Below, piece after piece: positions 20,904 to 32,200 of a stretch of DNA of 64,000 nucleotides. The notes below the pieces were generated by a model. The model saw only the letters and a list, made by a program, of their open reading frames with translations, ran no database searches and was not told the origin of the DNA. The stretch comes from Diphasiastrum complanatum. Lineage: Eukaryota > Streptophyta > Lycopodiopsida > Lycopodiales > Lycopodiaceae. The DNA lies in assembly GCA_029204225.1 (NCBI GenBank), contig CM055092.1, positions 24,166,005-24,230,004 on the forward strand, read 5' to 3'. The translations under genes were made by a program, and so were the position numbers. Position 1 is the stretch's first letter. Each line of letters starts with the position of its first letter.

Positions 20904-22452
20904 GTGTTAGTTTTTGTTGAAGAAGCATTGAACTCCAAAGAATGGTATAAAGCTATGTTGGATGAGTATAATGCCTTGATTGAGAATGAAACTTGGTTGC
21001 TTGTTGATAGACCTCAAAGGAATGTAATAGAATGCAAGTGGGTCTTCAAGCTTAAGTTGAATGCAAATGGGAGTGTTAACAAACATAAAGCAAGATTAGT
21101 TGCAAAAGGTTATGCTCAAGAGAGAGGGATAGACTATGAGGAAAATTTTGCACCCGTGGCCAAGATGGTCATAATAAGGCTAATCATTGCACTTGCATCA
21201 CATTTTGGATGGATCCTATATCAAATGGATGTCTCTAATGCCTTCTTGAATGGTTTTTTGGAAGATGATATCTATATGGAGCAGCCACAAGGGTTCATCA
21301 AGCATGGAATAGAGAACAAAGTATGTCATCTCCAAAGAAGCATCTATGGCTTGAAGCAAGCCTCGAGATCTTGGAATTCAAGATTACATTGCTATCTTAT
21401 ATCACTTTTTTTTTGGTTCAAAGTGAATATGATCCCATTCTTTACATTAAGTTTGATGATGGTGGTATTGTACTTTTACTCATTTATGTAGATGACATCA
21501 TCATTAGTGAAAATAGTGTTGATGATGGTATTGAAAAATCAAGATAGATCTATCCTTAGAGTTCAAGATGGTAGATCTAGGGTGTCTTCACTTCATCTTA
21601 GGCACAGAGGTACTTAGAGGATCTGATTTTATCTTTATAAGTCAAGTAAACTATGCTCAAAGTCTTTTGAAGAAGTTTAAGATGGAAGAGTGCAAAAGTG
21701 TTGACACACCAATGGAGCAAGATGTAAAAGTGCCAAATGATGATGATGAAAGATCCTTCATGGACATCACTTTGTTTAGGCAACTTATAGGCTCCTTAAT
21801 GTGGATCACTATAAATAGACCATATATGAGCTTTAGTATATGTAGGTTGAGCCAATCCATGCAAAAACCATTGAATATCCATTGGAAAAAGGCTAAGAGG
21901 ATTCTAAGATACATCTCGGGTACATTGGATTTTGGGATTCTATATAGAGGAGATGTGATTAACCTTCAGGCATTTAGTGATTTAGATTTTGCAGGGGACA
22001 AGAGGGATATGAAATCAACAAGTGCCTGTTCAACTTTCATAGGAGAAGGTGTGGTTTCATGGCTTTCCAAAAAGCAAGAAACTATATCTCTATCTTCAAC
22101 CGAGGCCGAGTACAAAGCTTTGACAACCACTACAAAGGAGGTACTTTGGATCAAGAGATTATTGGTGGAGCTAAAGATCATGGATTCAGAGGAGGCACCA
22201 ATCATCTACAATGACAATATATTAGCCCAACACCTTGCATCTAACCCAATCTTCCATTCAAGATCTAAGTACATTGAGATATGCCATCACTTTGTGAGAG
22301 AAATGGTGCAAGCCAAGGAGATTGCTTTGGAGCATGTTCCAAGCAATGAATGTGTAGCTGATCTACTTACTAAACAACTTCAAAAGACACCTTTTATGAA
22401 GTCCAAATCATCACTTGGAGTGATTAGTAAAGCAGTGATTGAACCAAGCTAG
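20904..22452 (+). pseudogene. copia reverse transcriptase and RNase H, frameshifted
   Basis: The RVT_2 start is clear: YNALIENETW, then KHKARLVAKGYAQERG, ENFAPVAKM, then QMDVSNAFLNGFLEDDIYM. Frameshifts occur near 21390 and 21545. The catalytic YVDD lies at about 21486 (LLLIYVDDIII). The frame 21568-22452 carries LGCLHFILGTEV and the RNase H domain with its acidic residues in FSDLDFAGDK, then SSTEAEYKA and NDNILA, and ends HVPSNECVADLLTK. Fewer breaks than in the surrounding relics suggest a younger insertion. Confidence 0.8.
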
Positions 22453-22629
22453 ATAGTGAGGAGGAGTGTTAAAAATTCACACGCTGGTGTCCTAAGTGAA
22501 ATAGAAAGAAAAAAAAATTGCATCCTCCAAAGGTGCAAAGGTGGCACGAAAGACACTCGCAAAAAAATTACTCGCATGACGCAAGGCCCAATGGTTCTTA
22601 ATCTTTTCAAGAATTTACAAGTAGCTCCA

Positions 22630-23870
22630 TAGGTTTTTACACTTTTACAATTTTTATTTTGAATCTTTTGAAAACATGATGAACATATTTAGATTGACAA
22701 ATGAAGCTATAATATTTGGATCTAGTGACTTCTATCCCCAATACAACCAAGATCAACCACCCTAAATTCATTGCATAAAGCAATCTTGGTTTGTTGCCAG
22801 TTCTACTCAATTTTATGTCATCGATGTAAATAAGTAAAACAAATTATTTCCATTATCATCAAACTTTAGATAAACTGATGGATCATGCTCACTTTACTAT
22901 GAACTCAATGGAAATACGAAAAGAATACAATCTTTCATACGAAGCTCTTGAAGCTTCTTTTAGGCCATACAAGCTTCTTTGCAAATGACAAACCTTGTGC
23001 TATTATCCTTGGACTATGAACCCCTTGGGTTGGTCCATATAGATATCTTCTTCAAAAACTCCATTTATGAAGGCATTAGATACATCCATATGGAAAAGAA
23101 ACCAATCAAAATGTGATGCTAAAGCAATGAGTATTTGAATGGTTACCATCTTGAATACATGAGCAAAAGTCTCATCATAGTCCATTCATTTGGTTTGAGC
23201 ATATATCCCTTGGCCACCAACCTTGCTTTATGCTTCAAAACCAAGCCATCTTGATTGCATATTAACTTGAAAATCCATATATAACATGTGCCTTCTTGTC
23301 CAAAAGCAACTCACGAAGCAACCAAGTTTTGTTCTCAATTAAAGCATTGTACTCACTTAACACTCCCACATACCATTCTTTTGAGTCTAATACGTCTTCT
23401 ATGCAAGATGGTTCTTCAATAGATATAAAGAAAGTAAGAAATGATGTGTTAGGAGGTATATCATCTGATTTTTTCTTTCTTTCTCAACACAAGTGATCCT
23501 TATATGCTCGGCCCTTGCTCTAGAAGATCTCCTTGGAATACATGCATGGGAAAATTGCTCCTCCTCATCCATACCCAACTCCTCTTGGATCTCAGCAACT
23601 TTTTTCACATTAGATTGAACATTTGAATTATTATCAGGCATGTACATCTTCCACTAATGATTTGAAAGATGCAAAGCATTCAAGAACTTTTGCTTTCTCC
23701 CAACCATATCTACTTTGATCATCAATGAAAGATAAGAACATAGTAGGTCCACCTATGATAGTTGTGCTAGAAAAACATACATCACAATGAATCATCCCTT
23801 GCCATGGTTTTCAAAGACTTGTAATTGACATGTCCAGGCTTCTTATGCCATATCTCTAGTTATGGCCATA
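22630..23870 (-). pseudogene. copia integrase-RT fragment, right-arm copy
   Basis: Minus-strand copy of the fragment at 9890-11330, with the linker PRRSSRARAE (near 23510) and the RT block HMDVSNAFINGVFEEDIY (near 23040-23090). It has a single copy of the unit that is duplicated in the other arm. It is broken and ends at the LTR that begins at 23874. Confidence 0.65.
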
Positions 23871-23873
23871 TTC

Positions 23874-24329
23874 TGTTAAGGACCTGGAATAGTTCTAATA
23901 TGGTAGGCCGGCCCTCCAGTGTTCGAGATTATTGGTCACACTGAGATTTGATTCCATGTCGAGGCCTGTTTGTGACTAATTACCTTGAGAGGACCCATAC
24001 ACTCTAATTGAGACATATGGAGTATTGCATGTACGTGGATATAGGCAAGAGGACTGCATGAGAGTTGACCTATTTATAGTTGACCTACATGGGGATTACT
24101 TGGGTTCATGTACAAGCCTCTACTCTCTATATAATGAGGTAGGGATTCTCCCGTTGACATATTGGGTTTAGGTTACTAGGTTCTCTTTTCTCCTTTTGCT
24201 TCACATGGCATGGCTTGGGGGCTAGATCCAGGTTTGATCTATAGGATTGGTTGGGCTGTTTGGCTCCGTAGTCTCTCCTACTGTGTTCGCCTATCCTCAT
24301 CTTAGGGGTTATCCCTTAGGGTCATTACA
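23874..24329 (+). repeat. copia LTR, right-arm copy
   Basis: A 456-base segment starting TGTTAAGGACC and ending GGTCATTACA. It is followed one base later by the primer-binding site TGGTATCAGAGC (24331-24342). A TATA-like ctctatataatg lies near 24125-24136, the expected place for an LTR promoter. No gag is confidently read downstream in this copy. Confidence 0.65.
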
Positions 24330-24395
24330 TTGGTATCAGAGCCCACCGGCTAAGATGCGGTTTTGGATAGGATGGAGTCAAGCTCTACATCGGTT

Positions 24396-25320
24396 TGGAA
24401 GTTCGGAGCACTTGGATTTACATCCCAGTTGGTTCTCAAGGAAATTATGGAGTTAGATTCACAAATTCTGGTTTAAGGTCCAATATGATGGTAGAGTGCT
24501 CCTCTACATGATCGGTTTTGGTAAAGATGCTAAGAATCAGTGTAAGTTCATTCTTAATTCTCTGTTTTTGTCGATGGCAAAAGTGATTGTAGGGCTAATT
24601 CATTTTAATGTGATCGAGTTTGAAACGTTGATTGATTGTGAAAAGCACAAACTATCACTCTGCAGACCACGCCCTGAAGCAAATCGTTGCTTCCCTGTTG
24701 CATGGTTGGAACATCTCCCTCCCATCTATGACTCAATTTTATAGTCCAATCTACAGTTCCTAGAAGAAGCATGCTTTCTAATGATGAAGCACAAAAACTA
24801 TCAAAGCTCCATGTTGCTCGAGGTGCATGCATTCTTGTTCTTATAAGAAGATCACCATCGTCCCTGCTCCATGGATTTCCATTGCCCTTGCTCCATGAAT
24901 CTCCAGTGCCTGCTCGATGTTGGGAAAGACGAAACGGCGAGGAAGTGCTTGATTGTAGAAAAGCTCCATATATGGAGAGAAAACGACGGGGAAAGGGTAT
25001 AGTTTTGGAAGCTTCTTAAAAAAAGGAAATTTTTTGGAGAGAGCTTTTGCTGGGGAAGGCCCGTGTGCGGGGGCAAGGCCCAATGGCTTTAAATCGGGGA
25101 AGGCCCTCAGACGGAGAGGGGCCTTCTCCTTAACATTTGTGTGAGGGAAGAAGGGGATATCCCTTATGGCAATAGAGGGAAGTCAATATCCGTTATGGGA
25201 TATCCCCATTCCCCACCAAGTATTTTAAGGCTGCCCCCGTTAAGATCAAGAGCATCATATGGTGCTCAACGAGAGTTCATCCCGCATGCTCGGATATGTG
25301 CCAAGTGCACGTTTTACAGA
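24396..25320. other. Sequence between the right arm and the CCCH gene
   Basis: Probably decayed element leader and gag at the start: a stretch near 24690-24740 (HLPPIYDSIL) resembles the gag LLTSLPSSYDS region. A near-perfect inverted repeat, ggggatatcccttat against ttatgggatatcccc, spans 25152-25207. A G-rich part lies around 25040-25130. No gene is supported. Confidence 0.35.
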
Positions 25321-25357
25321 CGTCAGCATCTCACCGGTCGATCCTGACAGCAGCTAT

Positions 25358-25366
25358 ACACGTGGC
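25358..25366 (+). promoter_or_regulatory. ABRE/G-box upstream of the CCCH gene
   Basis: The site ACACGTGGC matches the strong abscisic-acid-response element core bound by bZIP factors. It lies about 850 bases before the ATG and just before a CT tract that is probably in the 5' UTR. A role in stress regulation is an inference. Confidence 0.4.
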
Positions 25367-25440
25367 TAGGTCTGGACGTATGGTACGACATCGCACGGCC
25401 AGGAATCCAGTACGACATTGCTACGCAAGAGCCAAACCCT

Positions 25441-25442
25441 CG

Positions 25443-25497
<55 letters not shown>
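25441..25497 (+). repeat. (CT)n tract, probable 5' UTR
   Basis: CT dinucleotides run almost without break for 55 bases. CT tracts near transcript starts are common in plant genes. The reading frames that cross it are low-complexity artefacts. Confidence 0.7.
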
Positions 25498-25502
<5 letters not shown>

Positions 25503-26207
25503 CGTTCTACCTTCATATGTATGTCTCTGCTTTTTGCGATCGGAGATGCCTGGATTGTGCAAGCCCCGTGCTCTGATAAGGTGCCGACTTTTACTTTTTC
25601 TCCTAGAATATGCTGCTCGCTAATCTCCTTATTTTCTGTCACATAATTCCGCTTGAATCGAGGTTTATTAAGCATCTGCGAGGTTATTTGAAGGAAATTG
25701 AATGGGTTAAGCAAACTGGTTGACTCCTTCTTGATATTCACCAATCAGGAACCTTTCCATGCTGCGATAGGTCATGCATAGTAAATATATTTTTCATCAG
25801 ACGCGTCGGTTCTTCCTACCTGCATAGATCCAGCGGAGGATCTGAATAGGCGCCATCCTTTAGGGTTCCGTTTTTTCATATGACATGCTTTGATTTTGTT
25901 GCAACACATGCCTACTTTTCGGCTTACTTTACTGACTTTCTTGGAGTTTTGCAAACCTGTCTTAGATCTCTCTTGTGCAATTGTTAGTAGATCTGTGACT
26001 GATCCTCGTGTTTGGATTGTCTAGCCTTTTTTATGAAATCCAAATACTTGAGCACATTCAGCAGATGGTGGCCTCTGTTGTTAACCTACAGGGGTTTGTG
26101 AGTGCGGCCATTACTGCATAAATTGCTTATTCTCTTTGACCCCTTGGCTCTTTCCTCAAGGAGATAACTGGATACTTGGCCATTGATTTGTGTGACTGTC
26201 ACAAGAA

Positions 26208-29200
26208 ATGGACACAACTGCAGCAGCCGAGCTTGGAATGGGAGGGATAGATGATGTGGGAAACTGGAATGGTGAGGGATGGCAAGAGCAAGAGTATGAA
26301 TCTTTTCCCACTGGTAAGGCGGCTAAATTTTCAAGAGGTACAAGGACTGGGGAAGGGAATGAACCAGGCCTGTCAGCGAGCCGCGGACGCACAGGATCAG
26401 AACAAGACAGGCCCCCTCCATCAGGTCCAGAGCCTCCACAAAAGCGGATACGGACCACCCATGGACGACAAGGTACAGGATATGGGAATTTTCAGGAAAA
26501 TGGGGACTACAATGAAGAAGTAGACGATGGTGATGGACAGGGGCTAGATTACAATGCTGGCCAGAATTTTGATTCTGATGATTGGTATGGGGCTGAATCT
26601 GGTCCTGAATTGGGGTATCCTGGAGGTGCAGATGGAGGTTGGTACCCCAGCTATGGTCCGGGAGTTGGTCCTCAACATCAAATGGCTGATCCTTGTATGA
26701 TGCCTAACTTTTATCATGATGGCATGAACTATGGATCAGCAGGCCCAATGAACTTTTTTGGAGTGTCTGCACCACCATCAGGTGCAGGATTGGGGAATGG
26801 CAGAGGAAACACATCGCGAATATTCTATAAAACAAAGCTATGCAGCAAGTTCAGGGCTGGAACTTGTACTTTTGATGGCAATTGCAACTTTGCCCATGGA
26901 GCAGCAGAACTCAGAAAGCCACCACCAGGTTGGGATAGCATCCCGGTTGCACAGAATCAGAATGGCTGGGGTCGAGGTCAGCGCACATCTTCGGCTCCAA
27001 ATCAGTCTCATAGTCGAAGCCAGAGGGGGTCCTCAGATTTCCAGAAACTTCACAAGACCCGTCCTTGCAAGAATTATTTCACTGATGGGGTCTGTCCATA
27101 TGGTGACAAATGCAGTTTCTTACATGATGTTGACGGAATGCAGCCAAGATCAAACAGAGACAGCACCACTTGGTCGGGAAGAGTTCCAGGAGGTGGCAGA
27201 CGAGGAGGAAGAGGGGGCAGTGGATCATCGAGGCCTTTCAGCTGGAAGACAAAGATGTGCAGAAGATGGGAGACCACAGGAGAGTGCCATTTTGGAGATA
27301 ATTGTCACTTTGCTCATGGAGCAGCAGGTATGGCACTACTATGACCATCTGAATTTAACTGCATTGAACATTTCCTATCGTGTGGTTGAAATTTTCAATT
27401 TGGGCAGCCATGATGAGATGTTTTTTTTGGGGAAATCTTAAGATTTGTGGTTAAAATTTTCAATTTGGGCAGCCATGAGAGGCTCTAAGATTCAACTGTA
27501 AGATCCCTCTGGTCCCATAGATTAGAAAATATCTAAAGTCAAATGCTCCTTCCTCTTGACCTTGCCCAAAGTACACAAATAACAAATTTCATCTCTCGGG
27601 GGAATACCTTAGAAATAGCATCTCCACATGTAGCTGCTGTGAGGAAACCTGAAGCTATCCCAAAGTGAACCTGAAGCTATGTTACAGTCCTGAGCCTGAA
27701 TAATGAGACACAGATAGAGAGAGTGAGTTAGTCAAGTCGGACAATCTAGAAAGCTACTAATAACTATAAATAATGGAGCAATTATGAACATGAACAGTAA
27801 TGTGAGCATTAGAACAGGAGGAAAGGAAGAAATAGCAAACATGAGTTAGTGACAGGATCTAGGGCTAATGTGGGACACTGCAAAAAAAATATTTCTTTTA
27901 ACATAGAAGAGCAATATGTGTGTTTACACACACAGGGTCGTAGTTCTAGAAACAGTAAACTCTGGTAAATTTATCCCAGTTATAGGACCTTAGTATGATA
28001 GTATTTTTCAAAACCCAGATAGCAACTTATGTTGGGTATTGATGAGACATAAGCAATGCTGGCTAAATTTTTTGTTTGTTGAATTCTATACTATTGGTTT
28101 GATAAGATCCTTTGACTTTTTTGTTGCATATACATTTTGTCGATGCTTTACCTTATGATATCACTGACTGCTCAAATTAAATATGTGAAATTGGATATAT
28201 TACAATTTCACAAATAGTATCATCATAGGAGAATATGTGGACGTTTTTTTCTAAGATCTTTTCTTCAACCCAAATGACCCAAACAAAAGCAGAAGTACCA
28301 AAATAACTAAGCACTCCGTACCTTTCAGAATATGGAAACTTCAATTGAAGAGTTTGTAGTACATAATTCAATTCTACCAACTGTATGAAGGCAATAGTAC
28401 TTGACCTCTTTCCTTTTTATACAGCGCTTAGCAATGTGCCCTGGTTTTGGACTTTGGTATTGTAGATTATCTTTTCGAGCATTCAAATGAGACTCTTTTT
28501 TGGGCTTTTTATTGACATTGATCAATATGTGCTTGAAAGTGCCAAGAGTGGAGTTGAGTCTAACTTTCCCATTTTTCTTTCGGTATTATTGTGTTTGTGC
28601 ACTTTTTGGAAACAACTATGCTGGACTCAGAGTTTTGCAACACGAACCCTATCTCTCTATGCACACCAGAGTAGCCTAACTGGTTGGGTTCAGTAGGCTT
28701 CAGGATGAGTAGCTTAATCGGGTTTAGCCTGATCAAGGCTCTCCACCCCCTTCTTGACCCGAGTGGAAGGATTGTTTCTTCTAATATTGGTAGGAAGCTT
28801 GCTACCTGATTACCTGTCCATAGATTCACAACTGTGTTCTATAAATTCCATCGTTGTTCTTATGACATAGTTGTTGATATCTTGATTTCTTTATGCTTTT
28901 CAACTAGACACTGGCTGATGCTTGCTAGTTTGTATCCAATTCAATTACTAGCTTTTGCAGGCAACAAATCAACATATCCTCAAGAGAATCAAGACACCTT
29001 TGAGATCCCACCACGTTAGTTGACCCAATTGAAAGAGAAACACCCTGCAAGGATAATGCTTAGGAAGGAGAAAGTCGCTTGGCATTCTAGCAATGAAATA
29101 AGTTCTTTGTCATGAAATACTTATGCAACACCTAGGTCGTATTAGGTTCAATTAAAAATTTCAAAGAATTGGACGTGGGACTCACCCCCCAACCTAGAAT

Positions 29201-32200
29201 ATCAATCTCAATGTTTACCCGTCTCATGGGGCTAACCACTAGTTAGAGCCTAAGCTCATAGGGCTTTCCTTAACCGGAGATTAGACACTGACTAGCCACA
29301 CTTAGTAATGGACATAAGAAAGATTATGTATGTACCATAGGAGTATCATTTAGAGGTAAGACCTTATCGGTTTCAGACTCTGAAAGATGTTATTTGTTTC
29401 ACCAAAATATACATGGGGATTTTGAAGGAAGTAGAATTCATCAATTTCATGATTAAAATCCCAAAGCTTTGTTGGGATTTTTTGAAAGGAAATATTCAAA
29501 AGAAACAAAATTCTGTAATATTGAAATCAAGATGTTGAAGAAGTTTATATTGGAAGTTTCCAATTTGTGGATGCTTGAACTTTGAAGCAAAGGTTTGACC
29601 TTTGTGACAAAATTGAAGTGAAATATCTGAAGTTTTGAAGACAACCTTAAATATCTGAGATGTTTATAGGTAAGTCATGTGAAAGCTGTTGGTGTCTCAT
29701 GATTCAAGCCTTAAGGATGTGTTTAGTACATCGTAGTAAATTTTACATCCTATCTATGCCTAGTTAAGGAGTGGAGTTGATGTTGTGACTCTTCTAAGTG
29801 GGCCACATGAAATCAAAAGGGCTTTGTATCTTCTTTCAAATTTTGGGACTCAAATCTTTGAGATACATTGGCAGTCACAAGTCAGAAAGTTTAATCAGCT
29901 GAACCTATCTTATATAGCTGTTTCATGAATCGTTAGCGTTCAGAATGGGCACATACAGAACGTCATTGTGTATGTATTTTCAAAATTCCTACAAATTCAT
30001 TTGATACGGTTTTTTTGTTTTGTTTTGGTTTATTTCTAGAAATACCCCCAAAATGTTGCTTGTGGCTGGGAAGCCCTCAAAATGCACTTGTGGCTGCAAA
30101 TTTGTAGCTGGGAAACTCTAAAAATGGGCCTTCAGCTGAAAGTGGTAACTCTAATTTTTACGCCTATTGGATGTAAATCATGCTTTTCTGACCATCCTCA
30201 TAGTATACAAGACATTTTGTGCGCATTACGATTGGGGTATTTTATGGTAAAAATCCTTTCGAATATATGTCTGTTATTTTGTCATTGGCTAGGTGTTTGT
30301 TTGATTCCAGCTACGGCTTGAGCCCTTAATCCCATGTGCTATGAAAAATTCTTTGAACTTAGTTGAAGTGTATTCCCCTCCATTATATTGAATTGGTTTT
30401 CCATTTCATTTTTGAACTTGACAAATGCCGCAAACACTTCATGGGACTGACAATCATGTTTCACAAAACAATGGTAGTAGGCTAGGAAAATTTGTGGCTC
30501 ACGCTCAATCTCACATAATGATGGCAATAGGCAGGGAAAATATCAATATGCTTTGTCCTGCTGTGATAAACTGGATTTTTCGCCAATTTAATACAACTTT
30601 GATTGTCACATTGAAGTACCCTAGGTGAATCTTGTACCATATGTAGATCATGTAGAATCCTTTGCAACCATATTGCTTCACATGTTGCACTCGTAGTAGC
30701 TCGATATTCTGCCCTGTAGATGATAAAGCAATAGTATGTTGCTTCTTTGAACTCCAAGAGATAGCACCAGAACCAAGACTAAAACCATAACCTGTAGTAG
30801 ATCTTCGGTCTTCCGCATCTCCAGCCCAATCAACATCCACATATCCCTGTAACTTCAAAACATCCTGTCTACCATGCTCCAAACTACTTCTCTGAAAGCC
30901 AAGCTCCTCAAAGTATGTGTCAATCCTCGTGTACCACGCCCTAGGTGCTTGCTTAAGTCCATATAGTGCCTTGTCCAACCTGCAAACCTTGTCTTCAAGT
31001 CCTGCTACTATGTATCCCTCTGGCTGCTCCATGTAGACTTCTTCCTCTAGAAATCCATTCAGGAATGCACTCTTTACATCCATTTGTTGAATATCCCATC
31101 CAAACTGAGCTGCCAATGGTAAAACAGTTCTTATAGTAGTAGACTTAGCAACCGGTGCAAAAGTTTCCTCATAGTCAATCCCTTCCTGTTGAGCATAACC
31201 TTTTGCCACCAATCTTGCCTTATGTTTATCTATAGAACCATTTGATTTGTACTTAGTCCTATAGACCCGCTTGCATCCACTGGCCTTTTTACCTGCAGGT
31301 AGCTGAACAAGTCTCCAAGTCTTGTTCTTCATGATTGAGTCATACTCCTCATCCATAGCTTTCCTCCAAATATCCTCTTTTTCAGCCTCTCTGAAAGTAG
31401 ATGGATCTTTGGTCTCTAATACTGTGGCCATATATGCAAAATGTACATCCTCATCTTCATGATGATCCTCTTGTCGAACCTCCTGTCGATCTTGATCTTC
31501 ATGTCGCTTTTCAAGTCTAGTTGATCTCCTAGTTCCATGTGTACTGGACTCTCCCTGTTCCATAATAACACTATCCTTGATAGTTTCATAGTACCACCTA
31601 GGCAATCTTCTAGATTCTGATGTAGGATGCTTCCTGCTTGGTGAAGTAGGAGGTGAATAAGTATCCCATATACCTGACCTCTCCTTCCTCTTTCCTATCT
31701 CAACCAAAGACACTTTAGGTTCTTGAATTGGCGTAGGCGATACATGTGTCGATTCAAGTTCCTGTAATAACTCATCACATAATATAGGGATTCCACCATC
31801 TTGATCTTTATCAAAATATATCTCTATATCTTTATGAGTTGCCTCCTCATCAAAGATTACATCCCTACTTATGATTATTTTCTTACTCTCCAAGTCATAT
31901 AACCTGTATTCCTTCTCTTGATTATCATAACCAAGAAATAAACACTTGGTCGCCTTAGAATCCAATTTGCTCCTTGAATCCTTAGGTATGTGAGAATAAG
32001 CAATACTTCCAAACACTCTCAAATGACTTACATCTGGCTTCCGACCCATGTAAGCTTCCTCTGGAGTTCGATTCTCTACAACCTTTGTAGGACTTCGATT
32101 CAAAAGATAAACCGCCGTCTTAACTGCTTCACCCCAAAACATATTTTGCAAATTGTCTCTTTATGCCATGATCCTTGCAAAACACCTGAAATTCCGTAGA

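Larger units (their letters stand above)
18276..22480 (+). mobile_element. Ty1/copia element inserted in the right arm, 3' LTR lost
   Basis: Order on the plus strand: 5' LTR 18276-18957, primer-binding site 18958-18970, leader, gag 19744-20485, a foreign or scrambled segment 20486-20880 in place of protease and integrase, RT-RNase H 20904-22452, and a purine-rich tract just before 22467. Only the first 14 bases of a 3' LTR (22467-22480) remain before inverted-repeat sequence resumes. The element is non-autonomous. Its loss of the 3' LTR together with about 880 bases of the arm suggests one deletion. Confidence 0.85.
22481..24395. repeat. Inverted repeat, right arm, outer part
   Basis: Reverse complement of 9292-11474. 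It starts acgctggtgtcctaag right after the 14-base 3' LTR remnant. Similarity to the left arm stops after ggagtcaagctctacat near 24395; beyond that the sequences differ. Confidence 0.85.

Noticed and set aside
15311-24395. The inverted repeat as one giant foldback transposon carrying the carrier gene
   Set aside because: The arms are themselves composites of copia fragments, no target-site duplication was seen at 9292 or 24395, and the carrier has no sign of capture such as loss of its flanks. Two opposite insertions or a local inverted duplication are simpler.
26758-27441. A second 227-residue protein overlapping the CCCH gene in another frame
   Set aside because: It is a shadow frame of the zinc-finger exon, with no domain of its own.
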